A stretch of 14,283 nucleotides of DNA from Leucothrix mucor (GCA_011322515.1 DRMS01000144.1:1-14283), one strand, 5' to 3'. Numbered from the stretch's first letter, positions 1-6,486 are shown. Program-made: numbers and translations. The notes: generated by a model not told the origin, from the sequence alone.

Positions 1-1012
1 ATCAGAGTCTAATTCACAACCTTTGTTATCAATTTTCGCGCCTTCTGTGGTGTTTTGGCATTGGTCTTTGCTATCAAAGATGCCGTCCTTATCGCTATCT
101 AGTTCGCAACCTTTGGCATCTACTTTAATGCTTTTAGTCGTATTCGCGCATTGGTCTTTGCTATCAGCAACGCCGTCTTTGTCAGAGTCTAGCTCGCAAC
201 CTTTCTGATCTACTTTAGCGTCTGCGGGTGTCTCTTTGCATTGGTCTTTACTATCTGAAATACCATCGGCATCAGTGTCAGAATCACAGCCGTTGTTGTC
301 AGTTTTAACCCCCTCTGCTGTATTAGCACATTGGTCTTTACTATCGACGATACCATCTTTATCGCTGTCAATCTCACAGCCTTTATCATCAACCTCAATA
401 CCTTCTGCTGTATTAGCACATTGATCTTTACTGTCGGCGACTCCATCTTTATCACTGTCAACTTCACAGCCTTTATCATTAACAGTAACATCCTCAGCAG
501 TGCTAGGGCATTGATCATTACTATCAACGAGCCCATCTTTGTCGCTATCTAGCTCACATCCTGTTTTATCTACGGTTAAGTTTTCACCTGTTTCAGGGCA
601 TTGATCCTTGCTATCCGCAATGCTGTCTTTATCACTATCAATTTCACAGCCTTTGTCATCAACGCTAACACCTAGAGGTGATTTTGGGCATTGGTCTGAG
701 CTATTACTAATTTCATCATGATCGCTATCTTCCTCACATCCTGTTTCTAGAACAGTGATACCGTTGCTAGTCGCAGGGCATTGATCCTTGCTATCAACGA
801 CACCATCATTATCTGTATCTTTTTCACAGCCTTGTTCACCCACACCTAATCCTATTTGAGTAAAAGTACAATGGTCTTTATCATCGGTGATACCATCTTT
901 ATCAATATCAGCGGGGCAGCCCTCTGCATTAATATAGGTTCCCGCGGGTGTGTCAGGGCATTTGTCAGAAGGATTTGCTATTCCGTCTTTATCATCATCA
1001 GCAGTTGCGCTA
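1..1012 (-). repeat. Tandem 90-bp coding repeats (thrombospondin type 3 units)
   Basis: The base string encoding the D-Q/K/H-C step recurs near 57, 147, 237, 327, 417, 507, 597, 687, 777, 867 and 957, always 90 bp apart with no indels, giving eleven units and continuing off the left edge. Each unit encodes 30 residues with a consensus close to DSDKDGIADSKDQC followed by a variable stretch and DDKGCEL. Each has two cysteines and one acidic DxDxDG loop. The distal units (nearest position 1) are the most alike. The first two, near 870-1010, are more divergent, as expected if the array grew by duplication at its distal side. Confidence 0.9.
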
Positions 1013-2052
1013 GAAAGTTGCTGCGCCAGCCCTGAAAATGCTTGGATTTTATCTTGGAATTGTGCTTTTAGAACGCTGTTATCGTTTGCTTTAGTTTCTA
1101 GTTGAGTGGTTAGATTAGCAATATTTGCGGTGAGTTTGTCATGCTCTCCTGAAAAACGTTGCATCACGGCTATATTGCCGACAATGCTCTCTTTAGCTTG
1201 ACTAAGAAGCCTATCTTTGTTTGCAATAAGCCCTTTATTTTGTGCGCTAGATGCACCAAAAAGTTGCTGTTTTTTCCCTAATAGCTTTTGTAATGCAATA
1301 AATTGAGTATTTTGCTGTTCATTCGACCCCATAACTCGTTGCATGATATCTAAGTTGCTTTGGATAGTAGATTTAGCTTTATCAAGTAGCGCCTTTTTAG
1401 TGCTTAACTGCTGGGCTAATTGCGTTTGTTGTTGGGCAATTAGCATTTCAAGTTCTGTAACGCGCGCAAGAAGATTATCTCTGTCATCAGAAACGCTTGT
1501 TAAAACGGAAATATTATCGCCAATAGTTTGTTGCATGATAGAAAACAGATTGGCATTTTTAGGGGGTGTTTGGGCATTATTCAAATCAGGAGTGAGGCGT
1601 TGTTTTGCAGAGGCAGGAGGCTTATTTTGATTAGCTTCAAGCTTAGCAATATGTGCGAGAAGTCCCTCTCTATCCTCTGAAATGCTTGTCATTACGGTGA
1701 TATTATCGCTGATGGTTTGCTTCAACGTAGAGATAATATGGTCTTTTTGGGTGTTATTTAAACCATTACTTAATAATTGACTTGTCGAAGGGGGGGAGGC
1801 ATCAGGAACTAGCATTGGCATATAATAGGGGGTGTAAGGATCCTCATTATGGTTAGAATAACTGCCAACGGCAGATGAAGAAGGTGAATCAGGAACCAGC
1901 ATTGGCATATAATAATAGGGGGTATTAGAGAGTGTTTCAGAGTGAGTGCTAGCGTCTCCCATTGCTACAGGGGCAGTTTCTGAGGTCTCAGCAATTGCCA
2001 TTGGCAGATTAAAAAGAGTCAATGCAAGTAATGGGGTGATAACTGTTCTCAT
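1..2052 (-). CDS. Exported coiled-coil protein with thrombospondin type 3 repeats (3' end outside window)
   Basis: The frame is open from an ATG at 2052 to the window edge (684 codons, no stop). A GGAG sequence sits about 9 bases upstream of the ATG. Residues 1-21 look like a Sec signal peptide ending in AIA before ETSET. A nine-residue motif, YYMPMLVPD, occurs twice near residues 45-57 and 73-85. Residues about 100-340 are rich in Q, L, A and N and contain four related segments (TISDNITVM, TIGDNISVL, TIQSNLDIM, SIVGNIAVM) spaced 53-63 residues apart, which suggests a coiled-coil stalk. From about residue 345 come calcium-binding-type repeats of 30 residues (DSDKDGIADSKDQC...KGCE). Proteins of this kind are cell-surface or outer-membrane linked and often end in an OmpA-like peptidoglycan-binding domain, but that end is not visible here. 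The calcium-binding role is inferred from the DxDxDG pattern. The gene is separate from its neighbours, with 389 bp upstream. Confidence 0.85.
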   Translation of the reverse strand, partial: MRTVITPLLALTLFNLPMAIAETSETAPVAMGDASTHSETLSNTPYYYMPMLVPDSPSSSAVGSYSNHNEDPYTPYYMPMLVPDASPPSTSQLLSNGLNNTQKDHIISTLKQTISDNITVMTSISEDREGLLAHIAKLEANQNKPPASAKQRLTPDLNNAQTPPKNANLFSIMQQTIGDNISVLTSVSDDRDNLLARVTELEMLIAQQQTQLAQQLSTKKALLDKAKSTIQSNLDIMQRVMGSNEQQNTQFIALQKLLGKKQQLFGASSAQNKGLIANKDRLLSQAKESIVGNIAVMQRFSGEHDKLTANIANLTTQLETKANDNSVLKAQFQDKIQAFSGLAQQLSSATADDDKDGIANPSDKCPDTPAGTYINAEGCPADIDKDGITDDKDHCTFTQIGLGVGEQGCEKDTDNDGVVDSKDQCPATSNGITVLETGCEEDSDHDEISNSSDQCPKSPLGVSVDDKGCEIDSDKDSIADSKDQCPETGENLTVDKTGCELDSDKDGLVDSNDQCPSTAEDVTVNDKGCEVDSDKDGVADSKDQCANTAEGIEVDDKGCEIDSDKDGIVDSKDQCANTAEGVKTDNNGCDSDTDADGISDSKDQCKETPADAKVDQKGCELDSDKDGVADSKDQCANTTKSIKVDAKGCELDSDKDGIFDSKDQCQNTTEGAKIDNKGCELDSD
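1799..1925 (-). repeat. Duplicated ~34-bp coding segment (YYMPMLVPD)
   Basis: Two nearly identical stretches of about 34 bases, at about 1799-1834 and 1886-1923, encode TPYYMPMLVPD and TPYYYMPMLVPD. They lie about 88 bp apart in the Pro/Ser-rich linker just after the signal peptide of the repeat protein. One copy has an extra Tyr codon. Confidence 0.7.
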
Positions 2053-2139
2053 TCTCTATTTCTCCACAAGATTAATGCGTTAGAGGAAGGGAGCATCCAG
2101 AATCATTGAGGTTAACGCTATCTAAAGAGGGACAAATAG

Positions 2140-2167
2140 TTTGTATCTCACGCCATAGCAACGTCAA
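2140..2167 (-). promoter_or_regulatory. Possible sigma70 promoter of the repeat-protein gene
   Basis: On the minus strand a -35 like TTGACG (2162-2167) is separated by 16 bases from a -10 like TACAAA (2140-2145). Initiation would fall near 2132 and leave a leader of about 80 nt before the ATG at 2052. The -35 matches 5 of 6 consensus positions and the -10 only 4 of 6, so the call is tentative. Confidence 0.35.
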
Positions 2168-2204
2168 CTGTTCAGGATGAAAGTAGGAGGACGTTCATCT
2201 ACTT

Positions 2205-2229
2205 AAAAGGAGAGATTAAAGTCTCCTCC
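2205..2229 (-). terminator. Weak intrinsic terminator or leader hairpin
   Basis: Read on the minus strand, a GGAGGAGA arm, a CTTTAA loop and a TCTCTCC arm are followed by TTTT. The stem is about 7 bp with one bulged G. It lies between the small membrane-protein gene and the proposed promoter of the repeat-protein gene, so it could end transcripts from upstream. Confidence 0.3.
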
Positions 2230-2242
2230 CTTAGGCTTTGAT

Positions 2243-2261
2243 TTTCATATAATACATGAAA
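2243..2261. promoter_or_regulatory. 19-bp operator-like dyad
   Basis: TTTCATATAATACATGAAA is a near-perfect inverted repeat with arms TTTCAT/ATGAAA. It lies in the 389-bp spacer upstream of the repeat-protein gene. A related TTTCATATATA string occurs near 2307. It might bind a dimeric regulator or be chance in AT-rich DNA. Confidence 0.2.
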
Positions 2262-2315
2262 TTAATGCTTTGTTTTTGCTTCAGCTAAAAAATATGACTT
2301 CTATGGTTTCATATA

Positions 2316-2412
2316 TATAGACGTTCACGGATTAAATTTCATCTTGATGACTAAAAAGCTGAAGCTTTCACTCCTTTGTCTCAGGACGTTATTTATCTGA
2401 AAAACTATAGAA
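2316..2412. repeat. Diverged copy of a dispersed repeat, also at 11862-11963
   Basis: Both ends of this segment resemble the repeat island near 11.9 kb. The left end starts TATAGAC(G/A)TTCA and continues to ATTAAATTTC in both copies. The right end, 2389-2409 here, matches 11943-11963 at 20 of 21 bases (TTATTTAT, C or G, then TGAAAAACTATA). The 48 bp between the ends differ; here they include AAAGCTGAAGCTTT, while the other copy has a long perfect hairpin. Confidence 0.5.
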
Positions 2413-2434
2413 AGAACTTTGACTAAATTAAGAA

Positions 2435-2448
2435 GGGGTATTTACCCC
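2435..2448 (-). terminator. Possible short terminator at the end of the small membrane-protein gene
   Basis: GGGGTAAATACCCC on the minus strand overlaps the TAA stop codon at 2442-2444 and is followed by TTCTTAATTT. The stem is only 5 bp with a tight loop, so it is weak evidence. Confidence 0.25.
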
Positions 2449-2849
2449 CCGCCCATAGCTAAATCACGTCGTGCCGTAGAGATGGTTATTGTAAACCCAG
2501 CAATAACATCTAAAAAGGCCATAAAAGTAAGAATAAGAAAGATAGAATTTCCAGCCCATTCAAAGACTAACCATGAGGTTAAAAAACCGATAAGAACAAA
2601 TGTAGACAAGGTATGATCAATAATAGCCATTGTTGAGGTACGTGTCGCTTTAAATAGCTCAATATAAAGCGCAATAATTCCCAGTAAGATCATAATATCA
2701 CCCCATGTTGGCTTCCACACGACACCTGATGGTAATTGTATATGTGCTGCGACATAGTAAAGTTTGTCATGGGGTATACCCAAAAGATGCATTACCCAGT
2801 AGGCAATTAAAAAGAGTGAAAATAGAGGAATGAAATTTAATGATTGCAT
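2442..2849 (-). CDS. Small four-helix inner-membrane protein of unknown function
   Basis: This encodes 135 residues. I do not recognise the family. Four hydrophobic segments are visible, at about residues 4-25, 47-66, 75-97 and 102-122. The loops are short; a KATRTST segment follows helix 2 and a basic tail (TARRDLAMGGG) ends the protein. The second segment begins after a WKPTWGD turn. No signal peptidase site, metal-binding motif or catalytic motif is evident. The ATG at 2849 is the only good start. A purine run GGGACGGG lies 12-19 bases upstream, further than a normal ribosome binding site, so initiation may be weak. The gene stands alone, 348 bp from the adenylate kinase gene and 389 bp from the repeat-protein gene. 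Coherent membrane topology across the whole frame supports a real gene. Confidence 0.7.
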   Translation of the reverse strand: MQSLNFIPLFSLFLIAYWVMHLLGIPHDKLYYVAAHIQLPSGVVWKPTWGDIMILLGIIALYIELFKATRTSTMAIIDHTLSTFVLIGFLTSWLVFEWAGNSIFLILTFMAFLDVIAGFTITISTARRDLAMGGG

Positions 2850-3148
2850 AGTAATAGACCCGTCCCTAGGTTAGAAAACACTTTAAGTATAGCGCGTTAC
2901 TATTGATAATTCCTCTATTAATAGCATAGTTTGAATAAAAAACACTCGTTTAATATAAAAACTTATAGCGTTGGATTTGGGGCATAAATACATAATCCAG
3001 AAAATTCACTATCATTCAGTAGGTTGGTAAAAAGGATTGGGAGTTTTCTGACTAAACAAAAGATGAAGTAAAAATCAGTCATTATTCTAACTTATTGATT
3101 GTAAATAAATAAAATGATGTGCTTAGTGTTTTTAATTCGGGAAAGAAT
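2850..3148. other. AT-rich intergenic region without a convincing gene
   Basis: This spacer lies between the operon terminator and the small membrane-protein gene. I see no convincing RNA gene or repeat in it. A possible -10 (TATACT on the minus strand, near 2885-2890) lies upstream of the membrane-protein gene but has no matching -35. A 39-codon minus-strand frame at 2963-3082 has no ribosome binding site. Confidence 0.5.
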
Positions 3149-3176
3149 AAAAAAGCCCGCATTAAGCGGGCTTTTT
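3149..3176 (-). terminator. Strong intrinsic terminator of the ccm-adk operon
   Basis: The stem GCCCGC/GCGGGC has an ATTAA loop and is flanked by A and T runs (AAAAAAGCCCGC...GCGGGCTTTTT). It works on both strands. It lies 22 bp after the adenylate kinase stop codon and should end the long minus-strand operon. Confidence 0.9.
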
Positions 3177-3197
3177 GTGAGATGGGGCAGGATATTT

Positions 3198-3869
3198 TTA
3201 AGCCAACTGACTCATAATATCTTCCGATATTTCTTTAATAGCTTTTGATCCATCAACAGCAATCACTTGAGAGTCTGTATTTTTAAAATAATTAACGGCC
3301 GCCATAGTGCCTGTGGTTTCATCATAATAAATATCATGGCGTTTATTGATTGCGTCTTCGTCTTGGTCATCAGCGCGGGCTGATAGCTCTCCGCCACATA
3401 CGCGACAGACTAGTTCACCGTCTTTTTCAACAGGTTTAATTGCCTCAAATGCAATATGATTAGGATGATTATTATCATTAGCACAGAGTCTGCGTCCCAT
3501 AATACGCTCTTTGGCGATCTCACGATCTAGTGTGATTTCAAGTATATAATCCAGTGCCATACCTGATTCTTTGAGTGCTTTATCTAATGCTTCTGCTTGT
3601 GCTAGTGAGCGTGGGAATCCGTCTAGCAACCAGCCTTTTTCTTTAGATTTAGCTAATGTTTCTAATACCATTGGAATAGTGATTTCATCAGGGACGAGGT
3701 CGCCACTTTCAATAAAAGCTTTGGCTTTCATGCCAAGCTCGGTGCCGCCTTTGATATGTTCACGAAAAATTGCGCCTGACTCAATATGATCCATGCCATA
3801 TTTTTCTTTAACAATAGCGCCTTGTGTTCCTTTGCCGCTTCCATTGGGTCCAAAAGCTAGAATATTCAT
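3198..3869 (-). CDS. adk: Adenylate kinase with a Cys/His/Cys/Cys metal-site LID
   Basis: The enzyme catalyses ATP + AMP = 2 ADP in the cytoplasm. The 223 residues start with the P-loop GPNGSGKGTQ (7-16). The AMP-binding part contains SGAIFREHI (31-39) and LLDGFPRSLAQAE (81-93). The LID begins at GRRLC (125-129), and SARADDQDEDAINKR (163-177) carries the conserved LID arginines and acidic residues. LID residues C129, H135, C155 and C158 form C-x5-H-x19-C-x2-C. The Desulfovibrio gigas adenylate kinase has the same ligand types and nearly the same spacing (C129, H135, C151, C154) and binds Zn, Co or Fe there. The overall sequence also resembles that group more than the E. coli type. The ATG follows ccmI by 25 bp, with ACGGA upstream, so the gene is probably cotranscribed with the ccm operon. 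A strong terminator follows. Confidence 0.95.
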   Translation of the reverse strand: MNILAFGPNGSGKGTQGAIVKEKYGMDHIESGAIFREHIKGGTELGMKAKAFIESGDLVPDEITIPMVLETLAKSKEKGWLLDGFPRSLAQAEALDKALKESGMALDYILEITLDREIAKERIMGRRLCANDNNHPNHIAFEAIKPVEKDGELVCRVCGGELSARADDQDEDAINKRHDIYYDETTGTMAAVNYFKNTDSQVIAVDGSKAIKEISEDIMSQLA

Positions 3870-3894
3870 CTGTTAGTTTCCGTTAAGTGGGGGG

Positions 3895-5172
3895 TTACTT
3901 TTGCAATACAGAATCAATCATCAGATCCTGTTTGGTGCCTAAAGCTATATCTTTCTTCTCTGAGTATAAATCACCTGAGGCACCAATTGCATTGCCACTT
4001 TTGGATATACGCGCCCCTATAATGACTTTAGGGAAGCCTGATAATTTCATTGCAGGCATCATGGCTGTGCTATCGTCTAAGGTAATGGTGATGGGTAAGT
4101 CTTTGACTTGAAAACGTTTTGCTGCTAATGGCATGGGAGGGCCTGACATTGCTTTGGCGTAAATAAAGACGCTGTCATTGGCGTTAGCTTGGTTTTTAAG
4201 GTGTTCTGATAGGGTTACGGTTACAACGATACTTTTATCATGGGTTGCTTGGGGTGTTTTGGTTGTAACCTCAGGAGCTACTTTTTGTTTTGTCTTGGTG
4301 CTGGCTGTTGGCAGATTAGCGATCGCCTCTGGTGATAATTTCTTTTTAGCATCCGCAATCAGCCCGCGTATCTCGTTAGCTTGCTCTGGTTGTTTGCTTA
4401 ATAAGGGGATTAAAGCAGTCCAGCGTTCAATCGCTTTAGCATGATTGCCTTGTTGTGATGAAGCCATACCACCTAACCACAGACCTGTTACGCTATTAGG
4501 AATAAGCTTTAAGGATTTTTCAATTAACTCAGCAGGCTTACCTGTCACATTGCCATTATTTGCCATTGCGGAGGCATCGGCTAAAAACAGCATAATCTTG
4601 GCATCATTAGGCGCTAGTTTGTAGAGTTGTTCATAAGAATAGGTGGCATCTTTAAAGCGATTGAGCGCCATATAGGAGCGTCCTAGCATATACCAGCCTT
4701 CAGCATTGTCTGGATTAGCCTCTAGTTTTTTGCGTAAGCCTGTGACCATTGCGTCAATATCAGGTTCACCATTGGCTTTTTTGGGTATATTCCTAGCCGT
4801 TTTGGCTACTTCTGGGTCGAGTAATTTGGGGTTGCCGTATTTTGCATACATGCCAAAGGCAATGGCAGGGATCATTAATGCGATGAATATGGTGCTGATA
4901 ATACTTGGCTTGGCATATTCGGCGGTGGTGATTTCATGACTGCTTGTATCGGAATAAAGTGCTTGCTCTAGCTCATCACGGCGCGCCAAATAATCATCGT
5001 GTTGCATTTCATTATTGGCAAATGCGGTCTCAAGCTCAGCCAGTTGTTCTTTGGCAATTTGTATATTTTGATCACGGCGTGCATTGGTTTCTAGCTGTGT
5101 TTTTTTAAGTAACGGAGGCAAAATCATCGCCAAGGCTAGAATAATCAGTAGTATTGCGAAAATCCAAAACAT
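3895..5172 (-). CDS. ccmI: Cytochrome c maturation protein CcmI (TPR apocytochrome chaperone)
   Basis: CcmI binds the C-terminal part of apocytochrome c and presents it to the CcmF/CcmH haem ligase. The 425 residues show an N-terminal membrane helix (about 2-20), a cytoplasmic Glu/Arg-rich coiled segment (about 28-75, including RRDELEQAL), a second membrane helix (about 90-110), and a periplasmic part. The periplasmic part has TPR-like repeats around NPDNAEGWYMLGRSYMALNR and further helices to about residue 290. After a Thr/Lys-rich linker comes a beta-rich C-terminal domain (about 315-425) found in long CcmI proteins. AGGAA precedes the ATG by about 9 bases. Unlike most ccm genes here it does not touch its upstream neighbour: 304 bp of repeats lie between ccmH and ccmI. 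It may therefore be expressed less, or from its own promoter. Confidence 0.9.
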   Translation of the reverse strand: MFWIFAILLIILALAMILPPLLKKTQLETNARRDQNIQIAKEQLAELETAFANNEMQHDDYLARRDELEQALYSDTSSHEITTAEYAKPSIISTIFIALMIPAIAFGMYAKYGNPKLLDPEVAKTARNIPKKANGEPDIDAMVTGLRKKLEANPDNAEGWYMLGRSYMALNRFKDATYSYEQLYKLAPNDAKIMLFLADASAMANNGNVTGKPAELIEKSLKLIPNSVTGLWLGGMASSQQGNHAKAIERWTALIPLLSKQPEQANEIRGLIADAKKKLSPEAIANLPTASTKTKQKVAPEVTTKTPQATHDKSIVVTVTLSEHLKNQANANDSVFIYAKAMSGPPMPLAAKRFQVKDLPITITLDDSTAMMPAMKLSGFPKVIIGARISKSGNAIGASGDLYSEKKDIALGTKQDLMIDSVLQK

Positions 5173-5197
5173 TTATTTAGTTCCTGCTAGTGGCATC

Positions 5198-5211
5198 GAC
5201 GCTGGAGCGTC
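5198..5211. repeat. Short GACGCT/AGCGTC palindrome
   Basis: GACGCTGGAGCGTC has 6-bp arms and a 2-bp centre, and is flanked by CTGG on the right. It resembles one end of a common dispersed element (CCAGACGCTCCAGCGTC) and lies 26 bp upstream of the ccmI start codon. Confidence 0.5.
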
Positions 5212-5237
5212 TGGTATGTGTTGAGTTTTAAAACAAT

Positions 5238-5466
5238 CTACCACGGGAAACACAGAATACACGGAAGATTAATCAGGCGGCTACCAGTTTAAGGCGGGAC
5301 AGTTAATAGTTTCTCCTATTCACCCGCACCCTTCGACAAGCTCAGGAAGCTAGTTCCCTGAGCTTGCCGAAGGGTGCGGGTTGTTTGCTATGACTTTACT
5401 TGTCCCGCTTTAAGTTGGTAGCCAATCAGGCTTTATTTTCCGTGTGTTGGGTGTATTCCGTGGTAG
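5238..5466. repeat. Outer palindromic repeat (ACCACGG family) split by the MITE
   Basis: The left arm at 5238-5270 begins CTACCACGGGAAACACAG. The right arm at 5432-5466, read in reverse complement, begins CTACCACGGAATACACCC. Both arms carry ACACGGAA close to the centre. Removing the MITE and one copy of its 8-bp duplication leaves a simple palindrome with arms of about 33 bp around AATCAGGC. The same module brackets the ccmD-ccmE gap (8923-9229). Confidence 0.75.
5279..5423. mobile_element. MITE-like element, copy 1 (145 bp)
   Basis: The terminal inverted repeats start GGCTACCA and run to GCGGGACA, matching at 20 of 23 positions. An inner stem ACCCGCACCCTTCGACAAG...(5322-5346) pairs with 5356-5380 at 24 of 25 positions around AAGCTAGTT. 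AATCAGGC at 5271-5278 and again at 5424-5431 flanks the element exactly, giving an 8-bp target-site duplication. There is no room for a transposase, so the element must be mobilised in trans. Eight-base duplications are made by several transposase families (for example ISL3 and IS1595), and I cannot assign one. A second copy is at 11720-11861 in the same orientation. Confidence 0.8.
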
Positions 5467-5476
5467 TCTTTTTATC

Positions 5477-5935
5477 TTACTTTAATAAATCACGCATTGA
5501 CTGGCGCTGTTTATCATCGAGTTCTATCTCTGCTTTCTTGGGTCGATTGCGTAGAAATTTTACCAAAAAGAATAGGCTAAGTAATAAAAACAAAGGTGGT
5601 CCAACCCAGAGTAATAGGGTTTTTATTTTAAAAGGAGGGCGATATAAAACAAAGTCGCCATAGCGCTGTACCATATACGCTACAACATCATCACGAGACT
5701 TGCCTGCGGTGATCATTTCATAGGTCTGACGGCGTAGGTCTTGGGCTAACTCTGCATTGGAGCCTGCTATATCTTGGTTTTGACAGACTAGGCAACGTAG
5801 CTCTTTAATTAATCCTTTGTAGAGCGCTTCTTGTTCGGGTGTTTCAAAGGTATAGGTTTCAATACTTCCCGCGTGTAATGCAAATGGCAGGATCAGGAAG
5901 AAACAGAGTAGCAAGTGTCTGATTGTGTATTTCAT
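5477..5935 (-). CDS. ccmH: Cytochrome c maturation protein CcmH (thiol reductase of apocytochrome)
   Basis: CcmH keeps the CxxCH cysteines of apocytochrome c reduced, or resolves mixed disulfides, so that haem can be attached in the periplasm. The 152 residues have a signal peptide or N-terminal helix (1-22), the family motif LRCLVCQNQ with C48 and C51, the three-helix periplasmic domain (residues about 30-95), and a C-terminal membrane helix (about 104-126) followed by a basic tail. It is the short, non-fused form; the TPR part is the separate ccmI, as in Pseudomonas rather than E. coli. Its ATG overlaps the ccmG stop by one base (TAATG), which implies translational coupling. Confidence 0.95.
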   Translation of the reverse strand: MKYTIRHLLLCFFLILPFALHAGSIETYTFETPEQEALYKGLIKELRCLVCQNQDIAGSNAELAQDLRRQTYEMITAGKSRDDVVAYMVQRYGDFVLYRPPFKIKTLLLWVGPPLFLLLSLFFLVKFLRNRPKKAEIELDDKQRQSMRDLLK

Positions 5936-6486
5936 TAAGCTGGCTCCTCACGTAGTTTTAAGATCAGTGGTACAAGTGTTTCAATCACTGCTCTTTGATC
6001 AACAGGCCCTGTAAATTTGTAGCGAATAATGCCTTTTTTGTCGATCACAAAGCTTTCAGGCACGCCATAAACACCGTAATCAATGCCTGTGCGTCCTTCA
6101 GTGTCCACTGCTATCGCTGAGTAAGGGTTGCCAAGTTGTGCAAGCCAACTGATGACAGCATTACCATACTCTTCCGTGCCATAGTCTTTATAATTTAAAC
6201 CTACGGTGGGTACTTTATGACTGCGAATAAAATTACTCAAGACCACATGCTCGGCGCGACAAGAAACACACCATGAGGCAAATACATTCATTACCCAGAC
6301 TTTGCCTTTCATGCTTTCAACACTGATACGTTGGTCTTTTTGATATAAGCGCGGCAAGTCAAAGGCAGGTGCTGGTTTGCCAATAAAGGGGGAGGGAATA
6401 TTTCTTGAGTTTAGGCTCAAGCCTCGAAACAGCAACAAGGCTAATAAAATAAAAACAACTAGAGGAATTAAATGTGTTTTTTTCAT
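5935..6486 (-). CDS. ccmG: Thiol:disulfide oxidoreductase CcmG/DsbE
   Basis: CcmG is a membrane-anchored periplasmic thioredoxin-like protein that delivers electrons from DsbD-type proteins to CcmH and apocytochrome c. The 183 residues show an N-terminal membrane anchor (about 5-23), the PAPAFDLP start of the fold (38-45), the active site FASWCVSCRAEH with C73 and C76, the acidic family insert GLNYKDYGTEE (96-106) and the cis-proline loop GVYGVPESFVID with P143. The length is normal. The ATG overlaps the ccmF stop by four bases (ATGA) and the stop overlaps the ccmH start. Confidence 0.96.
   Translation of the reverse strand: MKKTHLIPLVVFILLALLLFRGLSLNSRNIPSPFIGKPAPAFDLPRLYQKDQRISVESMKGKVWVMNVFASWCVSCRAEHVVLSNFIRSHKVPTVGLNYKDYGTEEYGNAVISWLAQLGNPYSAIAVDTEGRTGIDYGVYGVPESFVIDKKGIIRYKFTGPVDQRAVIETLVPLILKLREEPA

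Larger units (their letters stand above)
5173..5476. other. Repeat-filled gap between ccmH and ccmI
   Basis: This 304-bp gap interrupts an otherwise tightly packed operon. It holds no gene. From ccmH to ccmI it contains an outer ACCACGG/CCGTGGT palindrome, a MITE-like element nested inside it, and a small GACGCT/AGCGTC hairpin close to ccmI. The RNA of this gap should fold strongly. Confidence 0.8.

Noticed and set aside
210..536. 108-codon minus-strand frame inside the repeat array
   Set aside because: It is a shifted frame of the calcium-repeat gene; its protein is a low-complexity by-product of the 90-bp repeat.
1..1012. Regular 90-bp repeats that could be mistaken for a CRISPR array
   Set aside because: The repeats are coding throughout one open frame, have no constant-repeat/unique-spacer pattern, and encode DxDxDG calcium-type units.
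2963..3082. 39-codon minus-strand frame between adk and the small membrane-protein gene
   Set aside because: It has no ribosome binding site, no recognisable composition or motif, and sits in AT-rich DNA downstream of a strong terminator.
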